DNA of 19,923 nucleotides from Candidatus Alcyoniella australis (lineage in GTDB: Bacteria > Lernaellota > Lernaellaia > JAVCCG01 > Alcyoniellaceae). The notes below the pieces were generated by a model, which saw only the letters and a program-made list of their open reading frames with translations, did no database searches and was not told where the DNA came from. Shown here piece by piece: positions 1-7,155 of this stretch (position 1 is its first letter; each line of letters begins with the position of its first letter). Made by a program: the position numbers and the translations under genes. Location: the NCBI GenBank assembly GCA_030765605.1, contig JAVCCG010000003.1, forward strand, positions 1 to 19,923, written 5' to 3'.

Positions 1-2
1 TG

Positions 3-968
3 GACCGCGGCGGCTGGCAGGTGCTGGCCTTGCTGACCTTCTACAACCCCACGGACCAGCCGATACAAATGCAGGTCGGGTTCCCGGTGACACTGCTGGG
101 CGAGGGCTACGATGAGTTCGTGGTCCGACCGCCGGGCGAGAGCAATGCGTCGGTCGGCAAATTCGAGGTTTCCGTCAACGGCAAGCCCACAACGACCAGT
201 GCGATCAAGGGCGAAGAGGTCACGGCCGGCGTCTATATGCAGGCCTGGGACAGCCTCTACGTGTTCGAGGTTGAGTTCGCCCCGCGCAGGCACACCGACA
301 TCCGCCACAGCTACACCGTGGGCGCGTCCGTCAGTTCGATGGGCGAGTCATGGCTGCCCTACGTGTTCCGAACCGGCGCGGGCTGGGCGGGAAACATCGA
401 GGAGGCGGTGTTCGAATACCGCCTGTCGCCATCCAACAACCGCTGTTACCTGAGCCTGCTCTACGGCGAGCCGTTCGACGGTAGTGGCGCGGCCCTGGTC
501 GGAGGCGGCCAAGGACGCACGAATAAAGTAGAGGGCCTGGACTACGACATCTGGTACTCCGCCGGGCCCCAGCGACGGCTGATCGTGACCTTTCGCAACA
601 TTGAGCCGCAACAGAACCTGACCCTGTATAGCCGCCATGCGCGGGGGGAGCTCGAGCTTGAGGGCTTGTTACAGGCACAGCAGCAAGGCCGCAACTGCGG
701 GGAGTGTTTACAGCGCTTCGCCCTGGATCTGACAATCGACGACGAGCTGCTCGCGTGCTACGAACCGCAGCTGCTGATCAACCTGCTCTACGCACGCCGC
801 GGCTACCATTTCTCCGACGAGAAGATGCAAGAGCTGTTCTACGGCTCGGGATTCTACCTACCCTCGGACGAGCCGTTCGATCGCTCCTGGCTCAGCCCCG
901 AGGAGCAACAGGCGATCAAACGCCTCAGAAACCGTCTGGGCGGTGAGCCCCAAGCGGAGGCAAGATGA
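3..968 (+). CDS. YARHG-domain secreted/envelope protein, 5' end missing
   Basis: The reading frame is open from the first bases of the window (codons start at position 3: D-R-G-G-W-Q), so the true start lies to the left. The visible part begins with a strand-rich segment of the type TFYNPTDQPIQMQVGFPV, resembling the N/D-rich beta domain of DUF4424-like secreted proteins (weak similarity, from memory). The C-terminus carries a clear YARHG-type motif, LLYARRGYHF, followed by a conserved-looking FYGSGFYLP and an Asp/Glu-rich tail. YARHG is a small extracellular domain, named for its motif, found at the end of many bacterial envelope proteins; its molecular role is not established. Two cysteines (NCGEC) sit before the domain. 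The stop overlaps the next start as ATGA, so the two genes are probably translationally coupled. Domain assignment is fairly sure; function is unknown. Confidence 0.8.
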   Translation, partial: DRGGWQVLALLTFYNPTDQPIQMQVGFPVTLLGEGYDEFVVRPPGESNASVGKFEVSVNGKPTTTSAIKGEEVTAGVYMQAWDSLYVFEVEFAPRRHTDIRHSYTVGASVSSMGESWLPYVFRTGAGWAGNIEEAVFEYRLSPSNNRCYLSLLYGEPFDGSGAALVGGGQGRTNKVEGLDYDIWYSAGPQRRLIVTFRNIEPQQNLTLYSRHARGELELEGLLQAQQQGRNCGECLQRFALDLTIDDELLACYEPQLLINLLYARRGYHFSDEKMQELFYGSGFYLPSDEPFDRSWLSPEEQQAIKRLRNRLGGEPQAEAR

Positions 969-1249
969 AGGACCATCCGTTGCGCATGGCAATAGTCGCC
1001 GGACTGGTCAGTTTGGCGCTGTTCGTGTTCGTGCTCGCGCCGCTGATTTTTCCCAAACCCGGTAATCCGATGCTCGGCGAGCTGGACACTATCGACGAAC
1101 TCGAGCAGGGCCTGCGCTCCCACGGCCTGACCGTCAGTCCGGAGGCCAAGCACCGCACCACCCTGCGCCTGGTCGGGCTGCCGATCTCCCTGGCCGTGGC
1201 CTTCGGCGTATTCGTTCACCTGCGCCGCAAGCAACTTACAGAAGAATAA
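965..1249 (+). CDS. Small two-helix membrane protein, unknown function
   Basis: A 94-residue protein whose ATG overlaps the TGA of the upstream YARHG gene (ATGA at 965-968), with GGAGG at 956-960 as ribosome binding site. It has one hydrophobic helix near the N-terminus (about residues 8-28) and a second near the C-terminus (about 69-86), joined by about 40 polar residues. A positive patch (RRK) after helix two suggests both termini face the cytoplasm and the loop lies outside. No family is recognised. Tight coupling suggests it works with, or anchors, the secreted YARHG protein; that is inference from position only. A hairpin terminator follows 3 bp after the stop. Confidence 0.75.
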   Translation: MKDHPLRMAIVAGLVSLALFVFVLAPLIFPKPGNPMLGELDTIDELEQGLRSHGLTVSPEAKHRTTLRLVGLPISLAVAFGVFVHLRRKQLTEE

Positions 1250-1252
1250 AAA

Positions 1253-1273
1253 GGGCGGCCCAGCCGGCCGCCC
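1253..1273. terminator. Bidirectional intrinsic terminator
   Basis: GGGCGGCC (1253-1260), loop CAGCC, GGCCGCCC (1266-1273): a perfect 8-bp GC stem. On the plus strand it is followed only by ATTGGTTT. On the minus strand it is followed by TTTTTATTC, a proper U-tract. It therefore ends the plus-strand pair at 3-1249 weakly and fits better as the terminator of a gene arriving from the right on the minus strand, now only a remnant. Confidence 0.75.
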
Positions 1274-1291
1274 ATTGGTTTGCAATCGCAG

Positions 1292-1432
1292 TCAGGAGGC
1301 GGGCGACACCAGCTCGACCAGGGCGAATCCCGGGGACAGCTCGGCCTTCACAAAGGCATACTCGGGGTGCATGTAGATCGAGAAGTCCAAGTCCCAACGG
1401 TCGCCGCTGTCCTCTGTGTTAGTTATTTTTCT
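1292..1432 (-). pseudogene. C-terminal remnant of a minus-strand gene
   Basis: Reading the minus strand upstream from a TGA at 1292-1294 gives about 40 codons of convincing protein, including RWDLDFSIYMHPEYAFVKAE and ending ELVSPAS. Codon choice there is GC-rich like the neighbouring genes. Further upstream the frame turns AT-rich (KRKITNT) and meets a stop just beyond 1432, with no start codon. The terminator at 1253-1273 has its U-tract oriented for this gene. I infer that the 5' part was lost or replaced when the AT-rich sequence to the right was joined here. The family is not recognised from so short a piece. Confidence 0.5.
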
Positions 1433-1566
1433 CTTAGTGCCTCAAATATATTGCTGTTTGAGCCTAGTTCAAGAAAAAGCTATCGCCCCGCGCCGTAAGG
1501 ATTGAATCATCGCAGCGCCAAGTGTAGCATTCCTCTTTGCTCTTGACCCATGTGAGGGGATTGTTG

Positions 1567-2307
1567 GTGCAGCCTGCGTTGATAATGCTCTTTTTCTTCG
1601 TGTTTTTAGCGAATATCACCGAGACTGTCGCCGGCTTCGGCGGCAGCATCGTGGCGATCACTTTCGGCGCCCACTATTATCCGGTCGCCCAACTGGTGCC
1701 GGTATTCATTCCGATCAACGTGCTGCTCAGCGCCTACATCGTGGTGCGCTATCGCCGCCATATCAGACGCGACGAGCTGATCAAGCGGACCTTGCCGGTA
1801 ACCGCCCTGGGGATCATTTGTGGTTTTGCCCTGTTTGCCACTTGGCACGACGACCGCCTTAAGCCACTCTACGGACTGTTCGTAATCTGCCTCTCGGTGT
1901 TCCAGGTGCTACGTCTGGCGCGCGATAAACAGGCGCTGCAGCGGCCCATCGGTAAGTGGACCGCAATCATTTGGTTGTTCAGCGGGGGACTGCTCCAGGG
2001 ACTGTTCTCCTGCGGCGGCCCGTTGGTTGTGTTTTGCACAACGCGCACCTTGCCCGACAAGCTCGAGTTCCGCAGCACCATGAGCACGTTGTGGCTGATT
2101 CTCAACTCGATCCTGGTGGTCAGCCACCTGGCCTTGGGAACGATCAACCTTGAGACCCTTAAGCTTAGCGCGACCATGCTGCCCGCCCTGGCTATCGGCG
2201 TGGTCGCAGGCGACTGGCTGCACCATCGCATCTCCCAACATAACTTCCGCCTCGCCACCTATATCCTGCTTTGCGTTGCCGGTTTCGTACTGCTGTTCGG
2301 CAGCTAA
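1567..2307 (+). CDS. TauE/SafE (TSUP) family membrane permease
   Basis: A polytopic inner-membrane protein of 246 residues with about seven to eight hydrophobic helices, the usual size for the TSUP (sulfite exporter TauE/SafE) family, which moves sulfite, sulfonates or other small organic anions. The two family half-motifs are visible: AGFGGSIVAITF near residue 22 in the first helix pair, and LFSCGGPLVVF with a following KLEFRSTMSTLW in the second half, matching the repeated G-GG-P and K-FR pattern. GTG 1567 is chosen because AGGGG (1555-1559) sits 7 bases upstream; an in-frame TTG at 1537 has no binding site. The gene stands alone, between the remnant at 1292-1432 and an AT-rich gap, so the substrate cannot be inferred. 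A weak sigma70-like pair (TTGAGC 1458, TATCGC 1481) lies upstream. Confidence 0.85.
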   Translation: MQPALIMLFFFVFLANITETVAGFGGSIVAITFGAHYYPVAQLVPVFIPINVLLSAYIVVRYRRHIRRDELIKRTLPVTALGIICGFALFATWHDDRLKPLYGLFVICLSVFQVLRLARDKQALQRPIGKWTAIIWLFSGGLLQGLFSCGGPLVVFCTTRTLPDKLEFRSTMSTLWLILNSILVVSHLALGTINLETLKLSATMLPALAIGVVAGDWLHHRISQHNFRLATYILLCVAGFVLLFGS

Positions 2308-2759
2308 CCTGATTACGAAATTAGCATAGCCCGTTCTTAGTATTACAATTAGTAATTGGCCTCCGTCTATCCCCTGGCATATTGTTAATCATTTGTAACC
2401 AATTAGGGCTGAAATTGCAGATTTTTTCTTGTTCCGCACGATCTATTCGATAGGTTATTCGATTAATTTACAATGGATTATCCAAAACAATGGACGGCAT
2501 TACAAACAATAGGTAATATCGTAATACTACCTTAACTCCAAAGTAATACAGTAATGACAAATCGTCATAAATGCCCCCAACTTAACACATAAAATGTATG
2601 ATATCAACTAGATAGCTCTTGCGGCCCAATTTATGCTTTAAATAAATCCAGATAGATGGTTTGCGTTTTCGGACAGGTCAATTCGCGTTGGGAGGAACAA
2701 CTTAGAATTCAGGCAACCGATGCCAGTCTGTTCCGAAGTTCGCATAAGGAGCATGTAAT
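2308..2759. other. AT-rich intergenic stretch, no convincing gene
   Basis: About 450 bases, clearly more AT-rich than the flanking genes, with stops in all frames and no usable ORF with a ribosome binding site. It contains clustered GTAATA/GTAAT words and an imperfect 20-bp dyad at 2512-2531 (GGTA ends, 14 of 20 positions symmetric), plus a weak AT hairpin at 2342-2356. These could be regulator sites or a long leader for the small gene at 2760, but nothing is diagnostic. Confidence 0.5.
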
Positions 2760-2960
2760 ATGGCTGAACGGATGCTGCAAAGAAAGACAGGCGCAATGAA
2801 GTCTGAAAGCCAAGTCCTCAAAGCAGAGCACGATGAATATCTGCACAACTTCAGCCTGGGCCGGGGGCCGTCGGATCGGCCGTTGGATTTCGGGCTGGTC
2901 ATTGCGCTGGTAATCATCTTCTTTATAGAGTTTCTGGTGTTCTTCATGCTGATGCCCTAA
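2760..2960 (+). CDS. Small tail-anchored single-helix membrane protein
   Basis: A 66-residue protein with a strong ribosome binding site (AAGGAG 2746-2751, 8 bases before the ATG). The first 40 residues are polar and charged (ERMLQRKTGAMKSESQVLKA). Residues about 44-65 form one very hydrophobic helix ending ...FFMLMP, so the protein is probably anchored by its C-terminus with the charged part in the cytoplasm. No family is recognised. It stands alone, 207 bases upstream of the thiolase gene, with a 16-bp palindrome between them. An antisense frame at 2702-2947 is less likely because it has no comparable start signal. Confidence 0.65.
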   Translation: MAERMLQRKTGAMKSESQVLKAEHDEYLHNFSLGRGPSDRPLDFGLVIALVIIFFIEFLVFFMLMP

Positions 2961-3058
2961 GTCCGCGGCCGAGTCTCACCAACGTTAGCGGTTCAGCTCT
3001 AGAATATACCCACCACCTTCTGCCCTGATTCTTATCCACCTACAATCCTACCAATCCC

Positions 3059-3074
3059 CACCGCGGCCGCGGTG
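3059..3074. promoter_or_regulatory. 16-bp perfect palindrome upstream of thiolase
   Basis: CACCGCGGCCGCGGTG is a perfect inverted repeat without a loop, centred about 100 bases before the thiolase ATG and just upstream of a possible -10 (TATTAT 3109-3114). Its position fits a dimeric repressor operator. It is entirely G/C apart from the end pair, so chance in a GC-rich genome is more likely than usual. Confidence 0.3.
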
Positions 3075-3167
3075 CGTCCGGACTCTTTTAAGTGGCGGGC
3101 GTTTTAGGTATTATTCGCAGCCGAAGCTGTTTGCCCAATCACATTTTTGGTTACGGAGGCGTGGATC

Positions 3168-4454
3168 ATGCGGGATGTAGTTATCGTCAATGGAGCTAGG
3201 ACAGCCGTGGGAACGTTCGGCGGATCGCTCAAGGGCGTCAAGGTCACCGACCTGGGTACACTGGTAATCAAAGAAGCGCTCAAGCGCTCCGGGCTCAAGC
3301 CGGCGTTGACCGATACGCTCAAGGGGTTCCGGCCCGACGTATTCGGCGATTTCGAGAAGACCGAGCACCAGGCCAAGTTCTTTGATTACGACCAAGGCGC
3401 GCAGCCGGTGTACGTCGATGAAGTAATCATGGGCAACGTGCTGCAGGCGGGCCAGGGCCAGAACACCGGGCGGCAAGCCATGATCCGCGCGGGACTGCCC
3501 GAGGAGACCAGCGCGATCACGGTTAATAAAGTCTGTGCCTCGGGCATGAAGGCCATCGCCATTGGCGCGCAATCGATCGCCTGCGGCGATGCCGACGTTA
3601 TAATCGCCGGCGGCATGGAGAACATGAGCCAGGTGCCCTACGCCCTGCCCAAGGCGCGCTGGGGCTATCGGATGGACATGCCCAACGGCGAGCTGACCGA
3701 CCTGATGGTCTTCGACGGACTGTACGAGATCTTCTACGGCTACCACATGGGCCTGACCGCCGAGAACATCGCCGAGTCCTACGGCATCACGCGGCTGGAG
3801 CAAGACGAGCTGGGCGCGATGAGCCATCAGCGGGCGCGCGCGGCGATCAGCGAGGGCCGCGTGGCGGCCGAAATCGTGCCGGTTGTGATGCCCCAACGCC
3901 GGGGTGACCCGATCGTGTTCGAGATCGATGAGCGCCCGATGGACACCACTGTCGAAAAGATGGGCAAGCTGCGCACCGTGTTTAAAAAGGACGGTACGGT
4001 CACAGCTGGCAACGCCTCGGGGATCAACGACGCATCGGCCGCAGTGCTGCTGATGTCCGCTGACAAGGCGTCGGAGCTGGGCTTGGAGCCGCTGGCCAAG
4101 GTCAAGGCCTGGGCCTCGGGCGGCGTGGATCCGGCCTACATGGGCCTGGGGCCGATTCCCGCCACGCGCAAGCTGATGCACAAGATCGGCGCCCAAATCG
4201 GCGACTTCGACCTGATCGAGCTCAACGAGGCGTTCGCCAGCCAGGCCATCGCCTGCATCCGCGAGTTGGGGGTGGACATGGACAAGACCAACCTCAACGG
4301 CTCGGGGATCAGCATCGGCCATCCCATTGGCTGCACCGGCGCACGGATCGTCTACACCCTGGCCATGCAGCTCAAGGCCGCTGACAAAAACCTGGGCCTG
4401 GCCAGCCTGTGCATCGGCGGCGGCCAAGGCATGAGCATGGTTCTGGAACGCTAA
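3168..4454 (+). CDS. atoB: Acetyl-CoA acetyltransferase (thiolase)
   Basis: A cytoplasmic enzyme that condenses two acetyl-CoA to acetoacetyl-CoA, or runs in reverse, feeding ketone-body, butanoyl or polyhydroxyalkanoate routes or beta-oxidation. From ATG 3168 (GGAGG 3155-3159, spacing 8) the protein has 428 residues. The nucleophile is Cys123 in NKVCASGMKA. The other catalytic motifs follow in order: NEAF (353-356), GHP with His385 in GISIGHPIGCTGAR, and the second active Cys415 in CIGGGQG. GGMENMSQVPY (148-158) and the RWGYRM segment match acetoacetyl-CoA thiolases rather than long-chain ones. The protein is about 35 residues longer than common AtoB/PhaA enzymes because of an extra stretch at about 44-80, between the first strand-helix unit and the DEVIMGNV segment. 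The gene is monocistronic, with its own terminator. AtoB versus another short-chain thiolase cannot be settled by sequence alone. Confidence 0.93.
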   Translation: MRDVVIVNGARTAVGTFGGSLKGVKVTDLGTLVIKEALKRSGLKPALTDTLKGFRPDVFGDFEKTEHQAKFFDYDQGAQPVYVDEVIMGNVLQAGQGQNTGRQAMIRAGLPEETSAITVNKVCASGMKAIAIGAQSIACGDADVIIAGGMENMSQVPYALPKARWGYRMDMPNGELTDLMVFDGLYEIFYGYHMGLTAENIAESYGITRLEQDELGAMSHQRARAAISEGRVAAEIVPVVMPQRRGDPIVFEIDERPMDTTVEKMGKLRTVFKKDGTVTAGNASGINDASAAVLLMSADKASELGLEPLAKVKAWASGGVDPAYMGLGPIPATRKLMHKIGAQIGDFDLIELNEAFASQAIACIRELGVDMDKTNLNGSGISIGHPIGCTGARIVYTLAMQLKAADKNLGLASLCIGGGQGMSMVLER

Positions 4455-4478
4455 GCCAACCCCTTTCCTGCCAATCCA

Positions 4479-4504
4479 AGGGCCGGGGCAACCCGGCCCT
4501 TTTT
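4479..4504 (+). terminator. Intrinsic terminator after thiolase
   Basis: AGGGCCGGG (4479-4487), loop GCAA, CCCGGCCCT (4492-4500), then TTTT: a 9-bp stem with a stable tetraloop and a T-tract, 25 bases after the thiolase stop. A textbook rho-independent terminator. Confidence 0.92.
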
Positions 4505-4600
4505 GTATCTACCTGCCCGACTATCCAAATTCGCAGATGGGTTTCTTACTTATTAATTAGGAATCGATGCGAATGAGTGCCTGCAAAGTACTACGAAGCT

Positions 4601-4879
4601 TTAGCTAGAGGTTATGGGTGTCCACCAAACTCCTTCTTGGCGAACTTGTAAGTAATCCTTACAAGTTGCCGCCTCCTCCAACTCGCCCTGGTCCAGTATG
4701 TTGCGGATATGATGGCTAATATTGGGAACCGTGGTCTGAAACAGCTCTGCCATACCCGCCTGAGTCAGCCAGACGGTTTGCGCCTCAACCCGGACCTGGA
4801 TGCGGCTCTGGCCGTCCTCGCCGCGATAGATGGCGATATCCGAACTCGGCTTAGTCTGATTTGTCGAGCCCTTCGTCAT
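4601..4879 (-). pseudogene. Truncated RhuM-family protein, N-terminal fragment
   Basis: The 92-residue minus-strand frame matches the start of RhuM-type proteins (a virulence-island / toxin-like accessory family of roughly 330 residues). It shows the IAIYRGEDGQSRIQVRVEAQ opening, then WLTQAGMAELF and the helix-turn-helix-like NISHHIRNIL, then the hallmark EEAATCKDYLQVRQEG. Immediately after RQEG the family pattern (a charged stretch leading to HYNLD..ISVGYRV) is missing; the frame reads VWWTPITSS and stops. No continuation was found in the roughly 100 bases downstream. The gene is therefore broken by deletion or replacement and probably inactive. ATG 4879 is assumed; a GTG at 4909 is possible. 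The surroundings are AT-rich with repeats, typical of a mobile accessory region. Confidence 0.75.
4643..4667. repeat. 10-bp perfect inverted repeat at the rhuM break
   Basis: AACTTGTAAG, 5-base loop TAATC, CTTACAAGTT. The stem lies in the TCKDYLQV codons of the rhuM fragment, within about 20 bases of where the family sequence is lost. It may simply be part of the coding sequence; its closeness to the break makes it a possible rearrangement site. Confidence 0.45.
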
Positions 4880-5053
4880 CGCCCCGTCTCTTGTTTCATT
4901 AACTTTCACGCCACCTTCGGGGGAGTATATCAGGTGTCCTTTGCTTTAAAAACAAAATCAAATATCAAGGTAAATCCTGCCTGAATACCGAGAGCTCACA
5001 TAACCCCTGGAACGCCCAACATGTAATATTCATTTAGAAACAAGTTGTTATAC

Positions 5054-5073
5054 AATAATTAAGTATCGTGTCC
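5054..5073 (+). repeat. 20-bp direct repeat, copy 1
   Basis: AATAATTAAGTATCGTGTCC, identical to the copy at 5128-5147. Similarity continues to the right as GTGGAACTAC against CTGGGATTAC (3 differences in 10). The copies are 74 bases apart start to start, with no gene between. Confidence 0.85.
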
Positions 5074-5127
5074 GTGGAACTACCCCCTCGGCTTAAGGGA
5101 AAGTGCTTGTTAATCAACTAGATACAA

Positions 5128-5147
5128 AATAATTAAGTATCGTGTCC
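5128..5147 (+). repeat. 20-bp direct repeat, copy 2
   Basis: Second copy of AATAATTAAGTATCGTGTCC. From memory, the reverse complement (GGACACGATACTTAATT) resembles sequences found beside IS200-like/Y1 transposase genes in other genomes. If so, these are scars or ends of a lost element; that link is a recollection, not a search result. Confidence 0.85.
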
Positions 5148-5207
5148 CTGGGATTACGCTAAAATCAACTTGGACCGAATTTTCGGAACCCACGACCCAC
5201 GGGCTTG

Positions 5208-5939
5208 CTACCATTCGGTTGTTAGTAGACCAAATATCGATAATCCCCATACAACAGTGCCTATAATAATACACACGATATGACCGGTGGACCAGCTATG
5301 GTATTTTTCATTTGGATTCCGGATAATACTAATACTATTGATGTATTTTTGTACAGGGACAAGGAATAAAAACGATGGGATGAATGGAAATATTATTGTT
5401 GACAAGGCTCCGGGAATTCTGGCGACAAGATTTGAGCCGATCGTCATGATGATCCACCCGGTGGCGAGATAGCCGGGAGTGAAAGAGGGCAATTGGAGTG
5501 AGTTGGCCTCTTGATCGTCATGAATTCTGCGCAAGAGACTGTGGCAGAAGAAAATTCCCCAGACTCCGCGCCAGAAAGGCCTAATTCTCAGATCGTATCT
5601 TTCCTTGAGATAGCTCCAATTTTTGTAGATCCAATAAATTTCGTATAACCCAACAGTCAGAATCGACAGAACAATTAATCGGCTGATGGGAATATAAAGA
5701 AACAGGGGTTCTGTCGCATTGGCCGTATCCCTTTCTTCTTCTTCTTCTTCTTCTTCTTCTTGAAGGCGATCTGACGCCATTCTCGAATGAACGAAATCCA
5801 ATCCCCCACGGCGCGATAGTTCCTCTTGAGCCATGGAAATCGCCTCCGGTAGATAATCGGATGTATTTTTAAGCATGTCCAATAATTGTTCGTCGGAAAA
5901 ATTCTGAATCCGCAATTGCAGCTCGGAATCGGTTCCCAT
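5208..5939 (-). CDS. Multi-helix membrane protein with poly-Glu tract, DUF4234-like
   Basis: A 243-residue protein. ATG 5939 is preceded by AGGAGG with 7 bases spacing, so it is preferred over an in-frame start at 5984. Residues 1-45 form a small helical motif (DEQLLDML....YLPEAISMAQEELSRRG), a pattern seen at the N-terminus of various bacterial membrane proteins. Next comes an acidic linker with nine consecutive Glu, encoded by nine GAA codons (5733-5759). The membrane part follows, with about four helices, the first as SRLIVLSILTVGLYEIYWIY and a later FWRGVWGIFF, resembling DUF4234-type proteins. The function is unknown. The gene is distinctly more AT-rich than its neighbours and sits in the repeat-bearing stretch, which suggests acquisition by transfer. 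A candidate promoter lies at 6080-6108. Confidence 0.8.
   Translation of the reverse strand: MGTDSELQLRIQNFSDEQLLDMLKNTSDYLPEAISMAQEELSRRGGLDFVHSRMASDRLQEEEEEEEEERDTANATEPLFLYIPISRLIVLSILTVGLYEIYWIYKNWSYLKERYDLRIRPFWRGVWGIFFCHSLLRRIHDDQEANSLQLPSFTPGYLATGWIIMTIGSNLVARIPGALSTIIFPFIPSFLFLVPVQKYINSISIIRNPNEKYHSWSTGHIVCIIIGTVVWGLSIFGLLTTEW
5733..5759. repeat. (GAA)9 microsatellite inside a gene
   Basis: Nine uninterrupted TTC units on the plus strand, read as nine GAA (Glu) codons on the minus strand. Length changes would be in frame and alter only the acidic linker. Confidence 0.9.
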
Positions 5940-6079
5940 GTCTGGACCTCCTTTGTTATCCTGCTCCAGGAATTCCGAGGACATGATATCTAATTATCAG
6001 CCCACCGATCGATTACGAATAATTACCGCATCCGCATATCCCAATCGTGTTGGAAGCTGCAAAGCGGCAACCATCTAAT

Positions 6080-6108
6080 TGGATAGCATTCGTCTAACAG
6101 TATGTCAA
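6080..6108 (-). promoter_or_regulatory. Candidate sigma70 promoter for the gene at 5208-5939
   Basis: On the minus strand: consensus -35 TTGACA (6103-6108), 17-base spacer, weak -10 TATCCA (6080-6085). It lies just past the end of the import operon and would give a leader of about 130 bases. The -35 is perfect; the -10 matches only 3 of 6. Confidence 0.4.
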
Positions 6109-6126
6109 TTAAATTCGCTTGGCGTG

Positions 6127-6435
6127 CTAGAAAAACATCTCGTTGGGGTCGAGGGTCAGTTCGATGCCCAGGACATGGTGCAGGATCAGCAGCAGCAGCA
6201 GGGTGCACAGAACCAGCAGGGCCAGGGCCACGAAGCCCATGCCGGCCAGGGTTGCCACGCTGACCAGGCCAGCCACGGTCACCAGGGTGCGCAGCACTGG
6301 CGGGGCTTTATCAAACGGCGGGGACGGGTGTTTAATCAGGTCGGTGATTGTGGCCTGTCCGCCTTTGGCTTGTGCGCCGAACGACTCGGTGGCACGGCGT
6401 CTGAACTCTTCAAACATCTCTGCGGCGGAGCGCAT
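6127..6435 (-). CDS. Small membrane protein at the end of the TonB operon
   Basis: A 102-residue protein whose ATG overlaps the TAA of tonB by one base (TAATG), with GGAG six bases upstream. Residues 1-45 are charged and soluble-looking (EEFRRRATESFGAQ...). Residues about 47-90 are almost entirely hydrophobic and form two helices (LVTVAGLVSVATLAGMGFVA and LALLVLCTLLLLLIL), followed by a short acidic tail ending DPNEMFF. No family is recognised. As the last gene of a receptor-exbB-exbD-tonB run with translational coupling, it may be an accessory of the energising complex, but it could equally be an unrelated passenger. No clear terminator is visible after it. Confidence 0.75.
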   Translation of the reverse strand: MRSAAEMFEEFRRRATESFGAQAKGGQATITDLIKHPSPPFDKAPPVLRTLVTVAGLVSVATLAGMGFVALALLVLCTLLLLLILHHVLGIELTLDPNEMFF

Positions 6436-7155
6436 TAGTTCTCCAAGGTAAAGCGGATCGGCAGTGTGGCCCAGCAGTCAACGGCGTGGCCGTTGATGGT
6501 CGGTTTCTCATAGCGCCATTTGCGCACTGCCGCAACAGCCGAATCCTCGAACCCGAAGTTTCCGCCGGGCCCCTGGACTACTTGCACCTGCTGCACCTTG
6601 CCCTCGCTGGTAATCAGGATGCGCAAAATCACGCGTCCCTCTTTGCCTGCGCGGCGCGCCAATGTCGGGTAAGTCGGTTTAATCATGCGCGTGGGTTTGG
6701 GCGGATGGTCGAGCTCGGTGGCCTCGTGAATCCCGGGCGGCAGCCCGGCATAGCCATGCACGTCATTGGGATCGGTGAACTCGTCCTCCATATCTTTCAT
6801 CAGCGTATTGCCCACACGCACGGCCACGCTCGAATCGCCGTCAGTCACCGAGTCGTCGGTCACGCCGAACACCGGCTTGGGCGGCTCCTCGGGCGGCGGC
6901 TCGTCAACCTGCTCGTTGGGCGGCGGCAGCGTGGTGGGGGTCGGCCGCGGAGTGGGAACCGCGGGCGGCGGGGTCGGCTCGGGAGCGACGGGTTCCGGGG
7001 TCGGCTCGGGCGCTGTGACCATCAGGTCGACCACGTACGATTCTTTGGACGGCTCGTCGCCAATGGCGACAAAGCCCGCCAGCAACAGGCCGTGCACCAG
7101 CAGCGAGCCGATCAGCGCCGCGCGGAAGATCCAAGGGCGCCGCGGAGGTTCGGGC

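Larger units (their letters stand above)
4910..5207. other. AT-rich intergenic stretch with repeats
   Basis: About 300 bases between the rhuM fragment and the next minus-strand gene. No ORF with a start signal was found. It holds the two 20-bp direct repeats listed separately; otherwise nothing recognisable. Confidence 0.5.

Noticed and set aside
2472-2534. Possible 20-residue peptide frame starting at an ATG in the AT-rich gap
   Set aside because: No ribosome binding site and very short; expected by chance.
3111-4427. 438-codon antisense frame across the thiolase
   Set aside because: The thiolase on the plus strand has all catalytic motifs; the antisense is a by-product of its codon pattern.
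2603-5124. Shared 12-mer ATCAACTAGATA at 2603-2614 and 5113-5124
   Set aside because: Several identical 12-mers are expected by chance in 20 kb, and the flanks do not match.
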